From: Novosphingobium sp. SG707
GTDB taxonomy: Bacteria > Pseudomonadota > Alphaproteobacteria > Sphingomonadales > Sphingomonadaceae
DNA length: 64,000 nucleotides
Assembly: GCF_012275515.1 (NCBI RefSeq)
Contig: NZ_JAAZQL010000002.1
Span: 744,001 to 808,000, forward strand
Direction: 5' to 3'
Shown here: one piece after another, positions 26,046 to 37,100 of the stretch
Layout of the letters: every line of letters starts with the position of its first letter
Position numbering within the stretch: position 1 is the first letter of the stretch
Made by a program: the position numbers and the translations under genes
Notes under the pieces: generated by a model
What the model saw: the letters and a program-made list of their open reading frames with translations, nothing else
What the model was told of the DNA's origin: nothing
Database searches by the model: none

Positions 26046-26423
26046 CGAGATAGCGAACGCCCGCATATCCGCAGCATACCGGCGATGCCTTTCCGGCGCC
26101 GGTATGCTGGATCATGGCGCTGGGTCTTGCTATGCTGGGCTCGCTGGCGCCCAATCGCGCTTTGCGGTCACATTCCCGGCATAGGCGCGCAAGGTTGCGC
26201 AGTGTCCGGCAAGACCGCCTCTGCACCACTGTCTGGTGACAGCAGCCACATTGTCCGGCGTGGGGCAAGTGCTCCGAAAGCTCCGCGCGCCATGACCGCT
26301 CCGTAACATTGCGAATACTTGTGTCGGGGCCCGGTGGCCAGATTGTTCCGATCAAACCTTTCAGGGGGCAAATTTCTGTCGACATAATATCATGATTTAC
26401 AGATGTTTAGGAGTTGTAATGCC
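26046..26423. other. Upstream region of the BON gene
   Basis: No gene seen. It holds the block CCGTAACATTGCG (26301-26313), shared with the region before the universal stress gene, and a 13-nt near-palindrome TTG-TTCCG-ATCAA (26343-26355) that is one base shorter than an FNR/FixK box. Confidence 0.45.
26301..26317 (+). promoter_or_regulatory. Shared upstream element, copy 1
   Basis: CCGTAACATTGCG then AATA, about 107 bp before the BON start. Thirteen identical bases recur at 29995-30007, about 113 bp before the universal stress gene. A binding site for FixJ or the Crp-type regulator is possible but unproven. Confidence 0.35.
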
Positions 26424-27074
26424 ATGAAAACGGATGTCCAGTTGCAAGGCGATGTCGTCGCTGAACTCGAATGGGAACCGAGCATCGACCAGGCAGACAT
26501 TGGGGTTGCTGTGGTTGATGGCGTGGTCACGTTGAGCGGTTATGTGAAGAGCTATGCCGAGAAACTTGCGGCCGAACGGGCTGCGCGGCGGGTCAGCGGC
26601 GTCAAGGCGATCGCTCAGGAATTGCAGGTACGCTTCAAAACCGACCCCAAGACGGCCGATCATGAAATTGCCAAGCGCATTGTCGATATCATGCATTGGG
26701 CTGTCCTCATCCCTGAGGATCGGATCCATGTGACGGTCGAGCATGGATGGGTAACGCTGACCGGGACAGTGGATTGGCATTATCAGCGTGATGAAGCCAG
26801 TCAGGTCGCCGCACGGATCAGCGGGGTCACCGGCGTTTCCAATAACATACTTGTCGCATCCCATGTATCTTCGCCGGAAGTGCGCAAGCGAATCCAAGAT
26901 GCCTTTGAGCGGCAGGCCGATCTGGATGCGGCAGCTGTCACCATTACGCTCGATGGCGGGAAAGTGACGCTTAGCGGCAAGGTTCGCGCACCCTATGAGC
27001 GGCGCGTTGCCGAACAGGCGGCATGGGCAGCCCCCGGCGTCACACAAGTGGAAGATCACATCATCGTGCTGTGA
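26424..27074 (+). CDS. BON-domain protein with three BON repeats
   Basis: A 216-residue protein made of three BON domains (about 5-70, 76-143 and 147-214). Each has the V-x-V-x-x-G-x-V-x-L-x-G pattern, for example VAVVDGVVTLSGYV, VTVEHGWVTLTGTV and VTITLDGGKVTLSGKV. BON domains bind phospholipid or protein and appear in osmotic-shock proteins. No signal peptide is visible, so it may be cytoplasmic. AGGAG precedes the ATG at 26424. Similar multi-BON proteins are regular members of low-oxygen/stress gene sets together with Hsp20 and universal stress proteins, as here. Confidence 0.88.
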   Translation: MKTDVQLQGDVVAELEWEPSIDQADIGVAVVDGVVTLSGYVKSYAEKLAAERAARRVSGVKAIAQELQVRFKTDPKTADHEIAKRIVDIMHWAVLIPEDRIHVTVEHGWVTLTGTVDWHYQRDEASQVAARISGVTGVSNNILVASHVSSPEVRKRIQDAFERQADLDAAAVTITLDGGKVTLSGKVRAPYERRVAEQAAWAAPGVTQVEDHIIVL

Positions 27075-27257
27075 TGCCTGCAAGGAGGCGCAGAGCCATT
27101 CCATGCGGCCAATCATTCCAGGTTCGCCCGGGCTGCTTCAATTGCGATTGCGGACGCCCGGGCGGTCTATTGTGCGTGACGGTTGTTTGCCTTGCTGTCG
27201 GCAGGATGGACGGGGCTGATCTGTCCTTTGCCGTCAGCCCTTCGCCAATGACGGTTT

Positions 27258-28064
27258 TCAATGGGCCAGAACAACGGGCCGATCGCTCTTCGCCAGTATC
27301 GAGCGAGTGACACCGCCAAAAAATGCCTCAAGGGTGGGTGAGTGCCCATAGGCGCCCATCACGATATAGGCGGCATTGGCTGAACGCGCTTTGGTGAGGA
27401 TTGCGGCATAGATTGTATGGCCGCTTTCGATCTGGACGGTTTCGACAACGGGATGAATGCCGTGACGGGACAGATAAACGGCGGCTGATTCAGCGGCAAA
27501 AGGGCCATTGGGTTCATTGGCATCCATCATGATGACCTCGCCCGCAAGGCTCAGCAGCGGCACGGCGTCATGCAGGGCCTGATCGGCCTCGCGCGAACCA
27601 TCCCATGCGACAAGGGCGGTTCCTTTCAGATCGAGACTCTTGCAGCCTGTGGGCACCGCGACGATAGGCCGCCTTATTCCGGTTACAATCCGGTTGACCA
27701 GATGGCGCAGTTCCACTGGATCGTATTTGTCCAGATTGCTGGACAGGACAAGGATGTCCGCCTGTCCGACCGCATCCTCGATGGCTGTATCGGGCATCCC
27801 GATCACTCTGTGCCAATCCCATGAAACACCTTCGCGCGCGAGATATTCGGTGATGCGGGTACGATTGGCGGCGGAGCGGTCATGCTCTTCGCACACCAGC
27901 TGGGTGGCCGCCATGCTGCTGTGGGAATCGGCTGCCACCATTGGAAGCAGTTCGACATCGAGGCAGACAAGGTGTCCCTCGAGCGCTCTGACCATATCAA
28001 GCGCGACCTGAAGGCGGGCCTCCTGACCTTCGTCATCATGAACAAGCACAAGGATGTTTTTCAT
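27258..28064 (-). CDS. Universal stress protein, two tandem UspA domains
   Basis: A 268-residue protein of two UspA folds. The N-terminal half begins MKNILVLVHDDEGQEARLQVA; the C-terminal half contains TALVAWDGSREADQALHDAV and the ATP-binding pattern GAYGHSPTLEAFFGG (G-2X-G-9X-G). ATP binding is therefore expected only in the second half. Tandem Usp proteins support survival under starvation and oxygen loss. The gene follows the alcohol dehydrogenase by 79 bp on the same strand, and the two are probably one transcript. The start at 28064 is where the Usp fold begins; the longer open frame is rejected. Confidence 0.9.
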   Translation of the reverse strand: MKNILVLVHDDEGQEARLQVALDMVRALEGHLVCLDVELLPMVAADSHSSMAATQLVCEEHDRSAANRTRITEYLAREGVSWDWHRVIGMPDTAIEDAVGQADILVLSSNLDKYDPVELRHLVNRIVTGIRRPIVAVPTGCKSLDLKGTALVAWDGSREADQALHDAVPLLSLAGEVIMMDANEPNGPFAAESAAVYLSRHGIHPVVETVQIESGHTIYAAILTKARSANAAYIVMGAYGHSPTLEAFFGGVTRSILAKSDRPVVLAH

Positions 28065-28143
28065 AGATTGCACTCCGAAAGCGAGATGCAAAACTATCCG
28101 CGCCGGGCAAGCCCACCATTGGGAAAGATACCGATATGAGCGG

Positions 28144-29139
28144 TCAGGGAACCAGCACAAATGCTCCCTCGACCTCGCCCGCGCGGAGCCGGTTCAAGGC
28201 TGCATTGGCCTCAAGAAAGGGCATGGACGTCACTTTTGTGCGGATCCGGGCCTGTTCGGCCAGGGCCAGAAATTCGGTGCCATCCGCTCTTGTGAGATTG
28301 GCAACGGACAGGATGGCCCGCTCTCCCCAGAGGTCGTTATAGGCGAAGGAAGGTATGTCGGACATATGGATGCCCGCACAGACCACCCGGCCGCCCTTGC
28401 GTATATGTCGCAGGGCGGCGGGCACCAGCGCACCAACCGGGGCAAAGATGATGGCGGCATCCATCGGTTCGGGGGGAGCTTCGTTCGAACCTCCGGCCCA
28501 TGCGCAGCCCAGACTTCGCGCAAAGGCCTGTCCGGCAATATCCCCGTCACGGGTGAAGGCGAATACCTTGCGCCTTTCCCAAACGGCGAGCTGGGCCAGA
28601 ATATGGGCCGCCGCGCCAAAGCCGTAAAGGCCAAGGACGGGCGCCTCGCCGGCCATTTTGTAGGCTCGATATCCGATAAGCCCCGCGCACAGCAAAGGAG
28701 CGGCATGGATATCATCGAAGCTGTCGGGAAGGCGAAAGCAGTAGTTCGCATCGGTAACACAATGGCTGGCAAAGCCGCCATCACGCGAAAACCCGGTAAA
28801 GAGCGGAGCATCGCAGAGATTTTCACGATGGCTGGCGCAATAGCGGCATGTGCCGCAAGTCTGGCCGAGCCATGGTATTCCTACCCGCTCTCCGATTGCG
28901 AAGGAGGACACGTCGGCGCCGATCTTCGCAATTTTGCCGACGATCTCGTGCCCCGGTACAATGGGCAGCCCGTTGCGAATGTCCCCATCCACCACGTGCA
29001 GGTCGGTGCGGCACACGCCGCATGCGGATATGGCGACAAGGACTTCTCCCGGCCCCGGTTCGGGGATTGGACGGGTTGCAGGCCTGAGCGGCTGGCCCGG
29101 CTTATCAAGCTGCATGGCACGCATGGTTGATGTCGACAT
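28144..29139 (-). CDS. Zinc-dependent alcohol dehydrogenase
   Basis: Medium-chain dehydrogenase of 331 residues. Catalytic zinc ligands are Cys43 and His64 in GVCRTDLH and GHEIVG; structural zinc ligands are Cys95, 98, 101 and 109. The coenzyme loop GLYGFGAAAH is present. It interconverts alcohols and aldehydes with NAD(H), and in low-oxygen gene sets probably reoxidises NADH by reducing aldehydes. It is divergent from hsp20, sharing a 170-bp region, and lies upstream of the universal stress gene. Family members in Burkholderia and Pseudomonas low-oxygen loci have the same neighbours. Confidence 0.92.
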   Translation of the reverse strand: MSTSTMRAMQLDKPGQPLRPATRPIPEPGPGEVLVAISACGVCRTDLHVVDGDIRNGLPIVPGHEIVGKIAKIGADVSSFAIGERVGIPWLGQTCGTCRYCASHRENLCDAPLFTGFSRDGGFASHCVTDANYCFRLPDSFDDIHAAPLLCAGLIGYRAYKMAGEAPVLGLYGFGAAAHILAQLAVWERRKVFAFTRDGDIAGQAFARSLGCAWAGGSNEAPPEPMDAAIIFAPVGALVPAALRHIRKGGRVVCAGIHMSDIPSFAYNDLWGERAILSVANLTRADGTEFLALAEQARIRTKVTSMPFLEANAALNRLRAGEVEGAFVLVP

Positions 29140-29309
29140 AGGGCGCCTCCCAAAAGCCTGCCGGTAAAGGTGGCCTGCCCACCTGTTGTGCGGCCATCCG
29201 TATCATACCCGATATGGCAGCCCGCGGCCACGGCGTAGCCCTTGGATCAGCCCGGTCCGGCGCAGGATCCGAGGGCCGGCTGTCCCACCACCAATTCCAG
29301 GAGTGCATC

Positions 29310-29804
29310 ATGAACGAGCAGACGAGTGTTCCCGTCCTGGGCACAAAGCAGGCTGTTGAAGTGAAATCCGGCGGCCCGATCAACTGGTTGCGCGGCGAGA
29401 TCGACCGATTGTTCGATGACCTTCCCTTTGGCAGGACCATGCACGGACTTCTCACATTCCCGAACATCTCGCTCGATACCATGCCGGTTACCGAAATGGT
29501 CGAAAAGGACGGCGGCTATCTGCTTTCCGTCGAGATGCCGGGGGTGCCGGAGAAGGATATTTCGATCGAACTCGACAATGATGTTCTGACGATATCCGGC
29601 GAGAAAAAGGCGGAAACCGAGACAAAGGAAGCCGGCTATATCATCAGCGAGCGCAGTTACGGCGCGTTTCGCCGCCGCTTCACTTTGCCGCGCGACGTGG
29701 ATCCGGCCTCGATTGAAGCCAGGATGAAGGACGGGGTCCTCAAACTCGAAATGAAAAAGGACAAGGATGCGGATCAGCGACTGCGCAAGATCGCAATCGG
29801 CTAG
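29310..29804 (+). CDS. Small heat shock protein, Hsp20/alpha-crystallin
   Basis: A 164-residue cytoplasmic chaperone. The alpha-crystallin domain occupies about residues 55-155 (PVTEMVEKDGGYLLSVEMPGV, then DVLTISGEKK, then YGAFRRRFTLP), and the tail ends with a short I-x-I-like RKIAIG motif used for oligomer contacts. It holds unfolding proteins without ATP. CAGGAG precedes the ATG at 29310. It is divergent from the alcohol dehydrogenase. Its position between Usp, ADH, BON and the Fix regulators suggests oxygen- or growth-phase control rather than heat alone; I see no ROSE-type leader. Confidence 0.93.
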   Translation: MNEQTSVPVLGTKQAVEVKSGGPINWLRGEIDRLFDDLPFGRTMHGLLTFPNISLDTMPVTEMVEKDGGYLLSVEMPGVPEKDISIELDNDVLTISGEKKAETETKEAGYIISERSYGAFRRRFTLPRDVDPASIEARMKDGVLKLEMKKDKDADQRLRKIAIG

Positions 29805-29824
29805 ATCCGGCCATCGGCGGGCGG

Positions 29825-29858
29825 GGCGGCAAGGCGCATTTTGATCGTCTTTGCCGCC
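29825..29858 (+). terminator. Possible terminator hairpin after hsp20
   Basis: GGCGGCAA (29825-29832) pairs with TTGCCGCC (29851-29858), an 8-bp GC-rich stem with an 18-nt loop, 20 nt after the stop codon. No U-run follows. Confidence 0.4.
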
Positions 29859-29929
29859 TGCCAACAGTGTGCCTGCCTTTTCATCCTGTCGTGACAATCG
29901 GCCGGTCCGGTCGCAATGCTTGTCCGCGA

Positions 29930-29951
29930 AATTCAATTAAATAATTGAATT
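29930..29951. repeat. Perfect AT palindrome upstream of the universal stress gene
   Basis: Ten-bp inverted repeat AATTCAATTA-AA-TAATTGAATT, the most AT-rich point in a GC-rich region, about 170 bp before the start at 30121. It may be an operator, an architectural-protein site or an UP-like element. Confidence 0.6.
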
Positions 29952-29994
29952 AAATTATCAATAATGACGCCTCGTCCGGTTTTGCAAGCCTTAC

Positions 29995-30010
29995 CCGTAA
30001 CATTGCGGAT
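29995..30010 (+). promoter_or_regulatory. Shared upstream element, copy 2
   Basis: CCGTAACATTGCG then GATAAC, 13 bases identical to 26301-26313 and at nearly the same distance from the downstream start codon. Confidence 0.35.
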
Positions 30011-30120
30011 AACGCCGATCAGCCCATTTGCCGAAGTTTTGGTCCGCAACCATGCGTGAGCCTTTGCCGGTCTTTCGGGCAATCCCCGCATCCCCTCTTT
30101 CAGCCCAAGGGCCGTTAATC

Positions 30121-31131
30121 ATGGCAGTCTCGTCCAATCCGCATGACTTCATTCTCAAGGCGTCCGCAGAAAGTCCGGTGATCGCATTTGTCGACGGTTC
30201 GCGCCATTCGCGCGACGTCGTGCTGGCTGCCGCTGATTTTGCCAGGTCCAGCGTAAGGCCGTTGATCCTGTTTCATGCCATGCCCGAAGCATCCGATCTG
30301 TCGGCCATTCCCGATCCTCTTGCCTAGACCATGCGCAGGCAGGAAGCGCGCAGGGAACTTGCGCGTTGGCGAGATATGTTGCCGCAGTTGCCCCAGGCTG
30401 TTTCGGTGGAGCTCAGCGAGGGTGACTGGCTCAATGCGCTGGGCCATCGGGCCTGCGAGGCGGGCGCCCTGACCGTGATCGGTTCTCCCCACGCCGACGA
30501 ATATCGCGAAACCACCGGGCAGGTGGCCAAGCTGATTGCCGACTCCCAGCTTGGTTCGGTCTTGCTGGTGCCCTCCGGCTATACGCCGCGTGAAGTCATG
30601 ATGCGGCGCATTGCGGTGCCTGTCGATGGTTCCAATTATGCCGAAGCGGCCCTTGCCGAGGCCGTCCGGCTGGCCCGGAAATCGCAGGCGGAACTGCTGC
30701 TGGTTCATGTCGTGCCCGACGGCGCGCTCACTGAATTCGGACCACTGGCGACCGGCGACATCGAACCGCGCAAGCGTCTTGACCAGCGCAATGAACAGGC
30801 GGCCTGCGGATTTATGGAATCCACCCGGCGCCGCCTGATCGATCAAGGACTGGCCGCGAGCATCCTTTGCACCAAGGGCGATACGCGCAGCACCTTGCTC
30901 AGGGTGCTTGGCGAATTGGCGCCTGACCTGGTCGTGATTTCGGCCAAAGGGCAAGGCGGCAGGCATTGCAGCGATCTGTCGATCGGGGGAACGGCCAGCT
31001 ATCTGCTCGATCATCTGGATTGTCCGGTGATGCTCGTCCGCCCGCCTCGACCGATCGCCGGCCGCGCCAACGTGCATTCACAATTGGGCGCCCATGGGCC
31101 GCGGAGCCCCATCGCGCCCCACACTGCCTGA
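30121..31131 (+). pseudogene. Universal stress protein interrupted by one amber codon
   Basis: A two-domain universal stress protein whose frame is open from 30121 to 31131 except for a single TAG at 30325-30327. Before it the reading ends SAIPDPLA; after it the same frame continues TMRRQEARRELARW. Related Usp proteins have a tryptophan at this point (PDP-x-x-W-x-x-RR), so a TGG to TAG change is the likely cause. The downstream part (ATG at 30331, 266 residues) holds most of domain 1 and all of domain 2 (IAVPVDGSNYAEAAL, VVISAKGQGG), and could be translated alone. AAGGG precedes the ATG at 30121. The stop overlaps the cyclic-glucan synthase start (TGATG). Confidence 0.8.
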
Positions 31132-34100
31132 TGGACCCCGCATCAGAAGATCCAGTCGCCTGTCATGCATGGGAGACCGGCAAGGCGCACGCTTTGGCAT
31201 GCCGTCCCGGACCGCCGCGATCGGTTGAAGCCTGGGCGCGCATAGAACGTATCAGCGATTGGCTGAAAACTGCCATGGCGGCGGCGGCAAGCGCCGAACC
31301 GTCCAATTCCTCGGCGGCTGAATGGCTTCTCGACAATGGCTATCAGGTGCAGCGGGCGGTATTGCAGATCGCCGAAGATTTGCCCTCCGGTTTCTATTGC
31401 AAGCTGCGGACCATTGCCACCGGGAGGATGCAGGGTGATCCGCGGGTTCTCACCATTGCGCATGACCTGCTCTATGCCACGCATTTCCAGATCAGCCGTG
31501 AAAGCGTGTTGGCCTATCTTGAAGGCTATCAACAGCACGACCCGCTTGATATCGCGGAGATCTGGGCTTTGCCTGCAACCTTGCGGATCGCCTGTCTTGA
31601 ACTGTTGATGGCAGGCTTTGCGCGGGCGTTCCCTTCGGTGCCCGAACCCATTATCGTCAGCGCGAGTTGCAGGGAGTATCTCGGTTTTTACCAGCCGGTG
31701 GAATGGGTTGCGCGCTCAATCGCCAATCTGGGCATTGTCTCCAATATCGCCTGGTCCGACGTGTTCGATGCGATCAGCCATGTTGAGCGCACGCTGGAGC
31801 GAGATCCTGCAGGCAGCTATACGAGCATGGATTTCGAGACGCGCGATGCCTATCGGCGCTCGGTAGAGCGGATCGCCGAGCATTGCGGGGCAGGGGAGGT
31901 TGCGGTTGCCGAAAGCGCCATTCTGCGTGCCGGTGAAAGCAGCGAACTGCCCCATTCCCATGTGGGCTACTGGCTGATTGGAGCAGGCAGGCCGGAGTTT
32001 GCCAAGCAGCTTGGCGCGGGCCGGTCGCTGGCCGGTCGGCTGTGGGCTTTTTTGCGCGAAAATCCCGGCGCGGCCTATTTCGTGGCGCTGCTCTTATGCG
32101 GGCTGGTCGGGCTGGTTCTCCCTTCCGCCTATCTCGCGTTCAACCGGGCATCGCTGTGGCAATGGGTGCTTGGCCTGGCCTTCTCTGTCCTCCCGGCAAC
32201 GGTTCTGAGTGTCACGCTGGTCAATTGGCTGGTCACAAGCGTGGTGGCGCCCAGACGTCTGCCCAAGCTTGATTTCTCACGCGGCATTGCGCCTGCATGG
32301 CCGACGCTGGTTGTTATGCCTGTCATCATAGGCGATGCGGGGCAGGTGGCAGGATTGCTGGCTCGTCTCGAGGCGCATTGTTTGGCCAATCCCGAGGCAA
32401 AGGGGTTTGTCATGCTCTCGGACCCATCCGATGCGGCCCTCGAACGCAGACCGGGCGATGAAGCGATTGAGGCGGCGCTCCAGCAGGGGATCGACAGGCT
32501 GAACCGCAATTATGGCGCGGGCGATGCCACGGCCGGTTTCTGCCTTTTACACCGAAACCGCCGATATAACCCTGCGCAGGGATGCTGGATGGCTTGGGAG
32601 CGAAAGCGCGGAAAGCTGGAGGAATTCAACCATTTCCTGCAGACCGGAGACAGCCGCGCCTTCCCCTTGACCGCAGGCCCGGTCGATCTGCTCGTCGGAG
32701 CACGGTTTGTCGTGACGGCCGATGTCGATACAAGGTTGCCGCCCGGCTGCGTGGCACGGATGGCCGGAGCTTTGGCCCATCCGCTGAACCGGCCGATTTT
32801 TGACGGTTTGGGCAGGGTGGTTTCCGGCTATACCGTGATGCAGCCTAGGGTCGAGATCGCCCCGCATGGTTCGGACAGCCTTTTCGCCAGACTGTTTGGC
32901 GGCGATACCGCGATCGATATCTATTCCCGAGCCGTCAGCGATGTGTATCAGGACCTTGTCGGTACGGGCAATTTCGTGGGCAAGGGCATATATGACGTCC
33001 CCGGTTTTGCCCGCAGTCTTGAAGGACGCATTCCTGAAAATTACCTGCTGAGCCACGATTTGTGGGAAGGGCTGCACGGTCGTTCGGCGCTGGTGAGCGA
33101 CATCATCGTCTATGAGAGTTTTCCATCGAGCTACGGCGAATATGTGCGTCGTTGGCATCGCTGGGTGCGCGGTGACTGGCAATTGCTCCCCTGGCTTTTG
33201 CTCAAGGTGCCCGGGCCGGGACAGAGGCGCCTTCGGAACAGGCTGACGCTGTTTGATCGCTTGCGGATCTGGGACAACATGCGGCGCAGTCTGGTGCCTG
33301 TCAGTGTCCTGTTGCTGATGATCGGCGGGTGGTTCCTGCTGCCGGGCAGTCCTTTGGGCTGGACCATTCTGGCTCTGCTGGTTCCGGGCGCCTGGCTCTT
33401 CACGGATTTGGTGACCGGGCTGGCCCGCGGTCGCCGCCGAGGGGTGATGATCAGCACTTTTCGTCAGACGGGAGAGCATCTGGCGCGCTGGCTGCTGCAG
33501 ATCGTTTGCCTGCCTTCCGATGCGGCAACCGCTCTCCATGCCATTGCGGTCACCATGTGGCGCATGGGGCGCCGCAGACATATGCTGGAATGGACCAGTG
33601 CAGCCGATGTCGAGCGCAGAATGGCAAAATCCACCCATCGCGCGGGGCAATGGCGGATAGGCTCTGCTTCGACCATCTTTGCGCTGGGGCTGTTTTTGGC
33701 CTTTATGGTTGACGGGCATGGATTTGTCGCGGCCGCTCCCCTCCTTTGCCTGTGGCTGATCGCGCCGGAAATTGCCGTGGTCACCGGTACGCCACGTTCA
33801 CACGCCATGTCGCGGCTGGATGAGCAGGCACGGATTTTCCTCCGCCGCACGGCAAGGCGCAGCTGGCTGTTTTTCGAAACCTTTGCCCGCCCCGAGGATA
33901 ATTGGCTCCCTCCCGACAATCATCAGATGGAGCCGATCCAGGCCACCGCTCATCGCACTTCGCCCACGAACATCGGCATGATGGCGCTGTCCATGCTCTG
34001 CGCCTGGCGCCTTGGGCATATCAGCACAGAAGAGTTGCACACCCGGTCCGAAGCGATGTTTGCATCTCTTGGTCGGCTTGAGCGGTGGCATGGCCATTTT

Positions 34101-37100
34101 CTCAACTGGTACGACACCACTTCGCTGGCTCCTCTCGAACCGCGCTATGTGTCCACAGTCGACAGCGGCAATCTGGCCGTCAGCATGGTTGTGCTCGCGC
34201 GGGGATGCCATCTGGCGGCTGATGAGCCGGTCTTTTCAACGGCCCGCTGGGACGGGCTGGAGGATTGCCTGGGCCTGCTGTGTGAACAGCTGGAACACGG
34301 CGGCCATGATGACAGCGCCTTGCTCTCGTTCATTGCGCAGATACGCGTTGCGCGCAACGAGCCGACCCGTTGGCCCGCGCTTGTGGAGCAAGGTCTGGAG
34401 CAGCTGGCGCAATTGCGGGCCGAACTTGTGCGCTCAAGCAAGGAAGTGACCCTGCATTCAGGCGAAAGATTGCGGCAATTGCAGATCTGGATGGAGCGCA
34501 GCGAGCACCACCTGGCCGCCTGCCGGCGCGATCTTGACACTTACTTGCCATGGCTGCGGCTGCTCGCCCATGCGCCCCCGGAAGCGGAGGCGAGCGCAAG
34601 ACAGATCATCGAAGGCCTGTCACCCTATGCGCGTCTGAACGACATTGCCCGGCTGAGGAATGCAGCCAAAATGCTGGAGGGCATGTTTGCCCAACAGCAC
34701 GAATCCGATCCGGTGCGGATTTGGAAGGCGGAACTGGGCAAGGTCACGCGGCGGGCTCTGGTTCGGTGGCGCAAATTGAGCCGCGCGTTGAAGCGCAGCG
34801 CCGACCGGGCCGCTGCTCTGGCCTATGAGATGGACTTTGGCCCGCTCTATGACACGCGCCGCAAGCTCTTCCATATCGGTTACGACGTCAGTGCCCAGCG
34901 GATTGATCCGCATTATTACGATCTTCTGGCCAGCGAGGCGCGATTGGCGAGCTATTTCGCCATCGCCAAGCAGGATGTCCCGCCCGAGCACTGGTTCCAT
35001 CTGGGCAGACCGATCGTGAAACATCCCGGTGCGCTGGCGCTGGTTTCGTGGAACGGGTCGATGTTTGAATATCTGATGCCGGCTCTTTTCCTGCGCAGCG
35101 ATCCCGAAACGCTGCTTGGTGAGAGTGAGCGCAGCGCGGTCCTGAGCCAGCGGAATTATGGCGCGCGCATGGAGGTGCCTTGGGGCATTTCGGAATCGGG
35201 CTTCGCTTCGGCGGGGGCGGACGGCATTTTGCGCTATCGCGCCTTTGGTGTGCCCGAACTGGGGCTGCGTCGCGGCCTTAATGAAGATCTTGTCATTGCG
35301 CCCTATGCCACGGCTTTGGCCCTGGCGGCGGACCCTGAAGCTGCGGTTGCCAATCTACAGCGCCTCAAGGCATTGGGCGCCATTGGCCCTTTTGGCTTTT
35401 ACGAGGCGCTCGATTTTACCGCAGCGCGCTGTCCGGAGGCTGGAAAGCCCGCTGCGGTGCAGTCCTTCATGGCCCATCACCAGGGCATGATGCTTGCGGC
35501 AATCGGCAATGCCTTGTGCAATAATCTCTTTGTTTCGCTCTTTCATGCCGATCCCAGAGTGCAAACCGTCGATCTTTTGCTGAATGAGCGCATACCATGG
35601 GAGTTGCCGCCCGAACTCGAACGGCTGGACCGCATGGCCCAAACACTTTCGGTCGGCTCGGAGATGGCGCGGCCCCAGCCGTGGGAAATGGTGGTCCGCC
35701 CCGAGCAGGGCCGCCATCTGCTTGGCAATGGCCGCCTTTCCCTGCGCCTCGGGGGAAGCGGCGATGGCGATCTGCGCTGGAATGCCATGGCATTGACCCG
35801 TCCCGCTTCTGTGGATCAGGACGTCGGCCATTTCTTCTATTTTCGGGACCGGGAAAGCGGTGCGGTATGGTCGGCCGCGAAAATGCCATTGGGCCGGGGC
35901 GCGCACCATACCATCTATAATGCGCATAAGGTCGAATTCCGAAATGAGGCGGAAGGCATTGTTACTGTTCTGGACGTGCTGGTGGCGCCTTCCGAGGATG
36001 TCGAGATCCGACGGCTGCGCATGGTCAACACGACCGGCAAAACGCGGCGGATCGGGTTGATCAGCGATGCCGAGATCGCTCTGGCCCCCATTGCCGAATG
36101 GCAGCGCCACCCCGTTTTCGCGCGCCTGTTCGTCGAGGCGGAAGCCCATGCGGAAATGAATGCCTTGCTGTTTGCCCTGCGTCCCCGTTCTCCGAGAAAC
36201 CCGTCTCCTGTGCTGGTCCAGCGCCTTGTGATGTCCGATGACCGGGTGTCTTTGCGAGGATGGGAAGTATCACGAGCAAAGTCGCGGCAGCGGTTGGCCA
36301 ATTCCCGAGACTGTCCCTACAATTCCGGTGAGGTCGGTGCACGCGGCAGGTTTCCGCTCGATCCGGCGGCGGTTTTCGACCTGGACATCGAATTGCCCGC
36401 CCATGGCGAGACCGAATTGGCGATTGTGACCACGGTTGCATCATCGCGCGAGGAAGCGCTGGATTTGTCGCGTCGTTACGGCTCGCTTGGCGCATTGGAT
36501 TGGGCGGAACAGGAGGCGGCCGCCCGATCTGCTCGCGATCTCCATACACTGGGCCTGAGGCCGGATCGCCTTGCCGAGACGCAAGCGATGTTTGCCCAGC
36601 TTGCCGGCAATCTCGCTCCGCGCCATGCGCCGTCGGACCTGGGATACCGGGACGATCTTTGGGCGCTGGGTATTTCGGGCGATTGTCCTTTGCTGCTTGC
36701 GGAACTGGATGAAGACTTTGCCGCCGAAGAGCTGCGCTTTGTCCTCGCTGCCCAGCGCTTCTGGCGATGGCGCGGTTTTGAAGTGGATCTGGTGCTCCTG
36801 CACTCGGGCATTTCGGGCTACTTTGAGCCTTTGCGCGACCGGATCATCGAAGCGGTGCGCCAGGCCGGAAGCGATGATCTGCTCGGCGCGCGCTCGGGTG
36901 TGCATATTCTGGCTCGCGAATATATCGAGGCGAGGCGCCTGCGCACCCTGCAGCATGCTGCCACTCTGTGTGTGCACGGCACGGGCGGGGCATGGAAGAT
37001 GCCGCCGCGTGAGGGCGAGGACGAAATCGGTCCTCTCTTCGTTCCGGCTGGGCGCAAGGTGGAATTTCAACCCCTGGCGCAACCGGAGGAGATCGTTGCG

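Noticed and set aside
26343..26355. TTGTTCCGATCAA as an FNR/FixK box
   Set aside because: One base shorter than TTGAT-N4-ATCAA and one arm mismatched; kept only as a remark.
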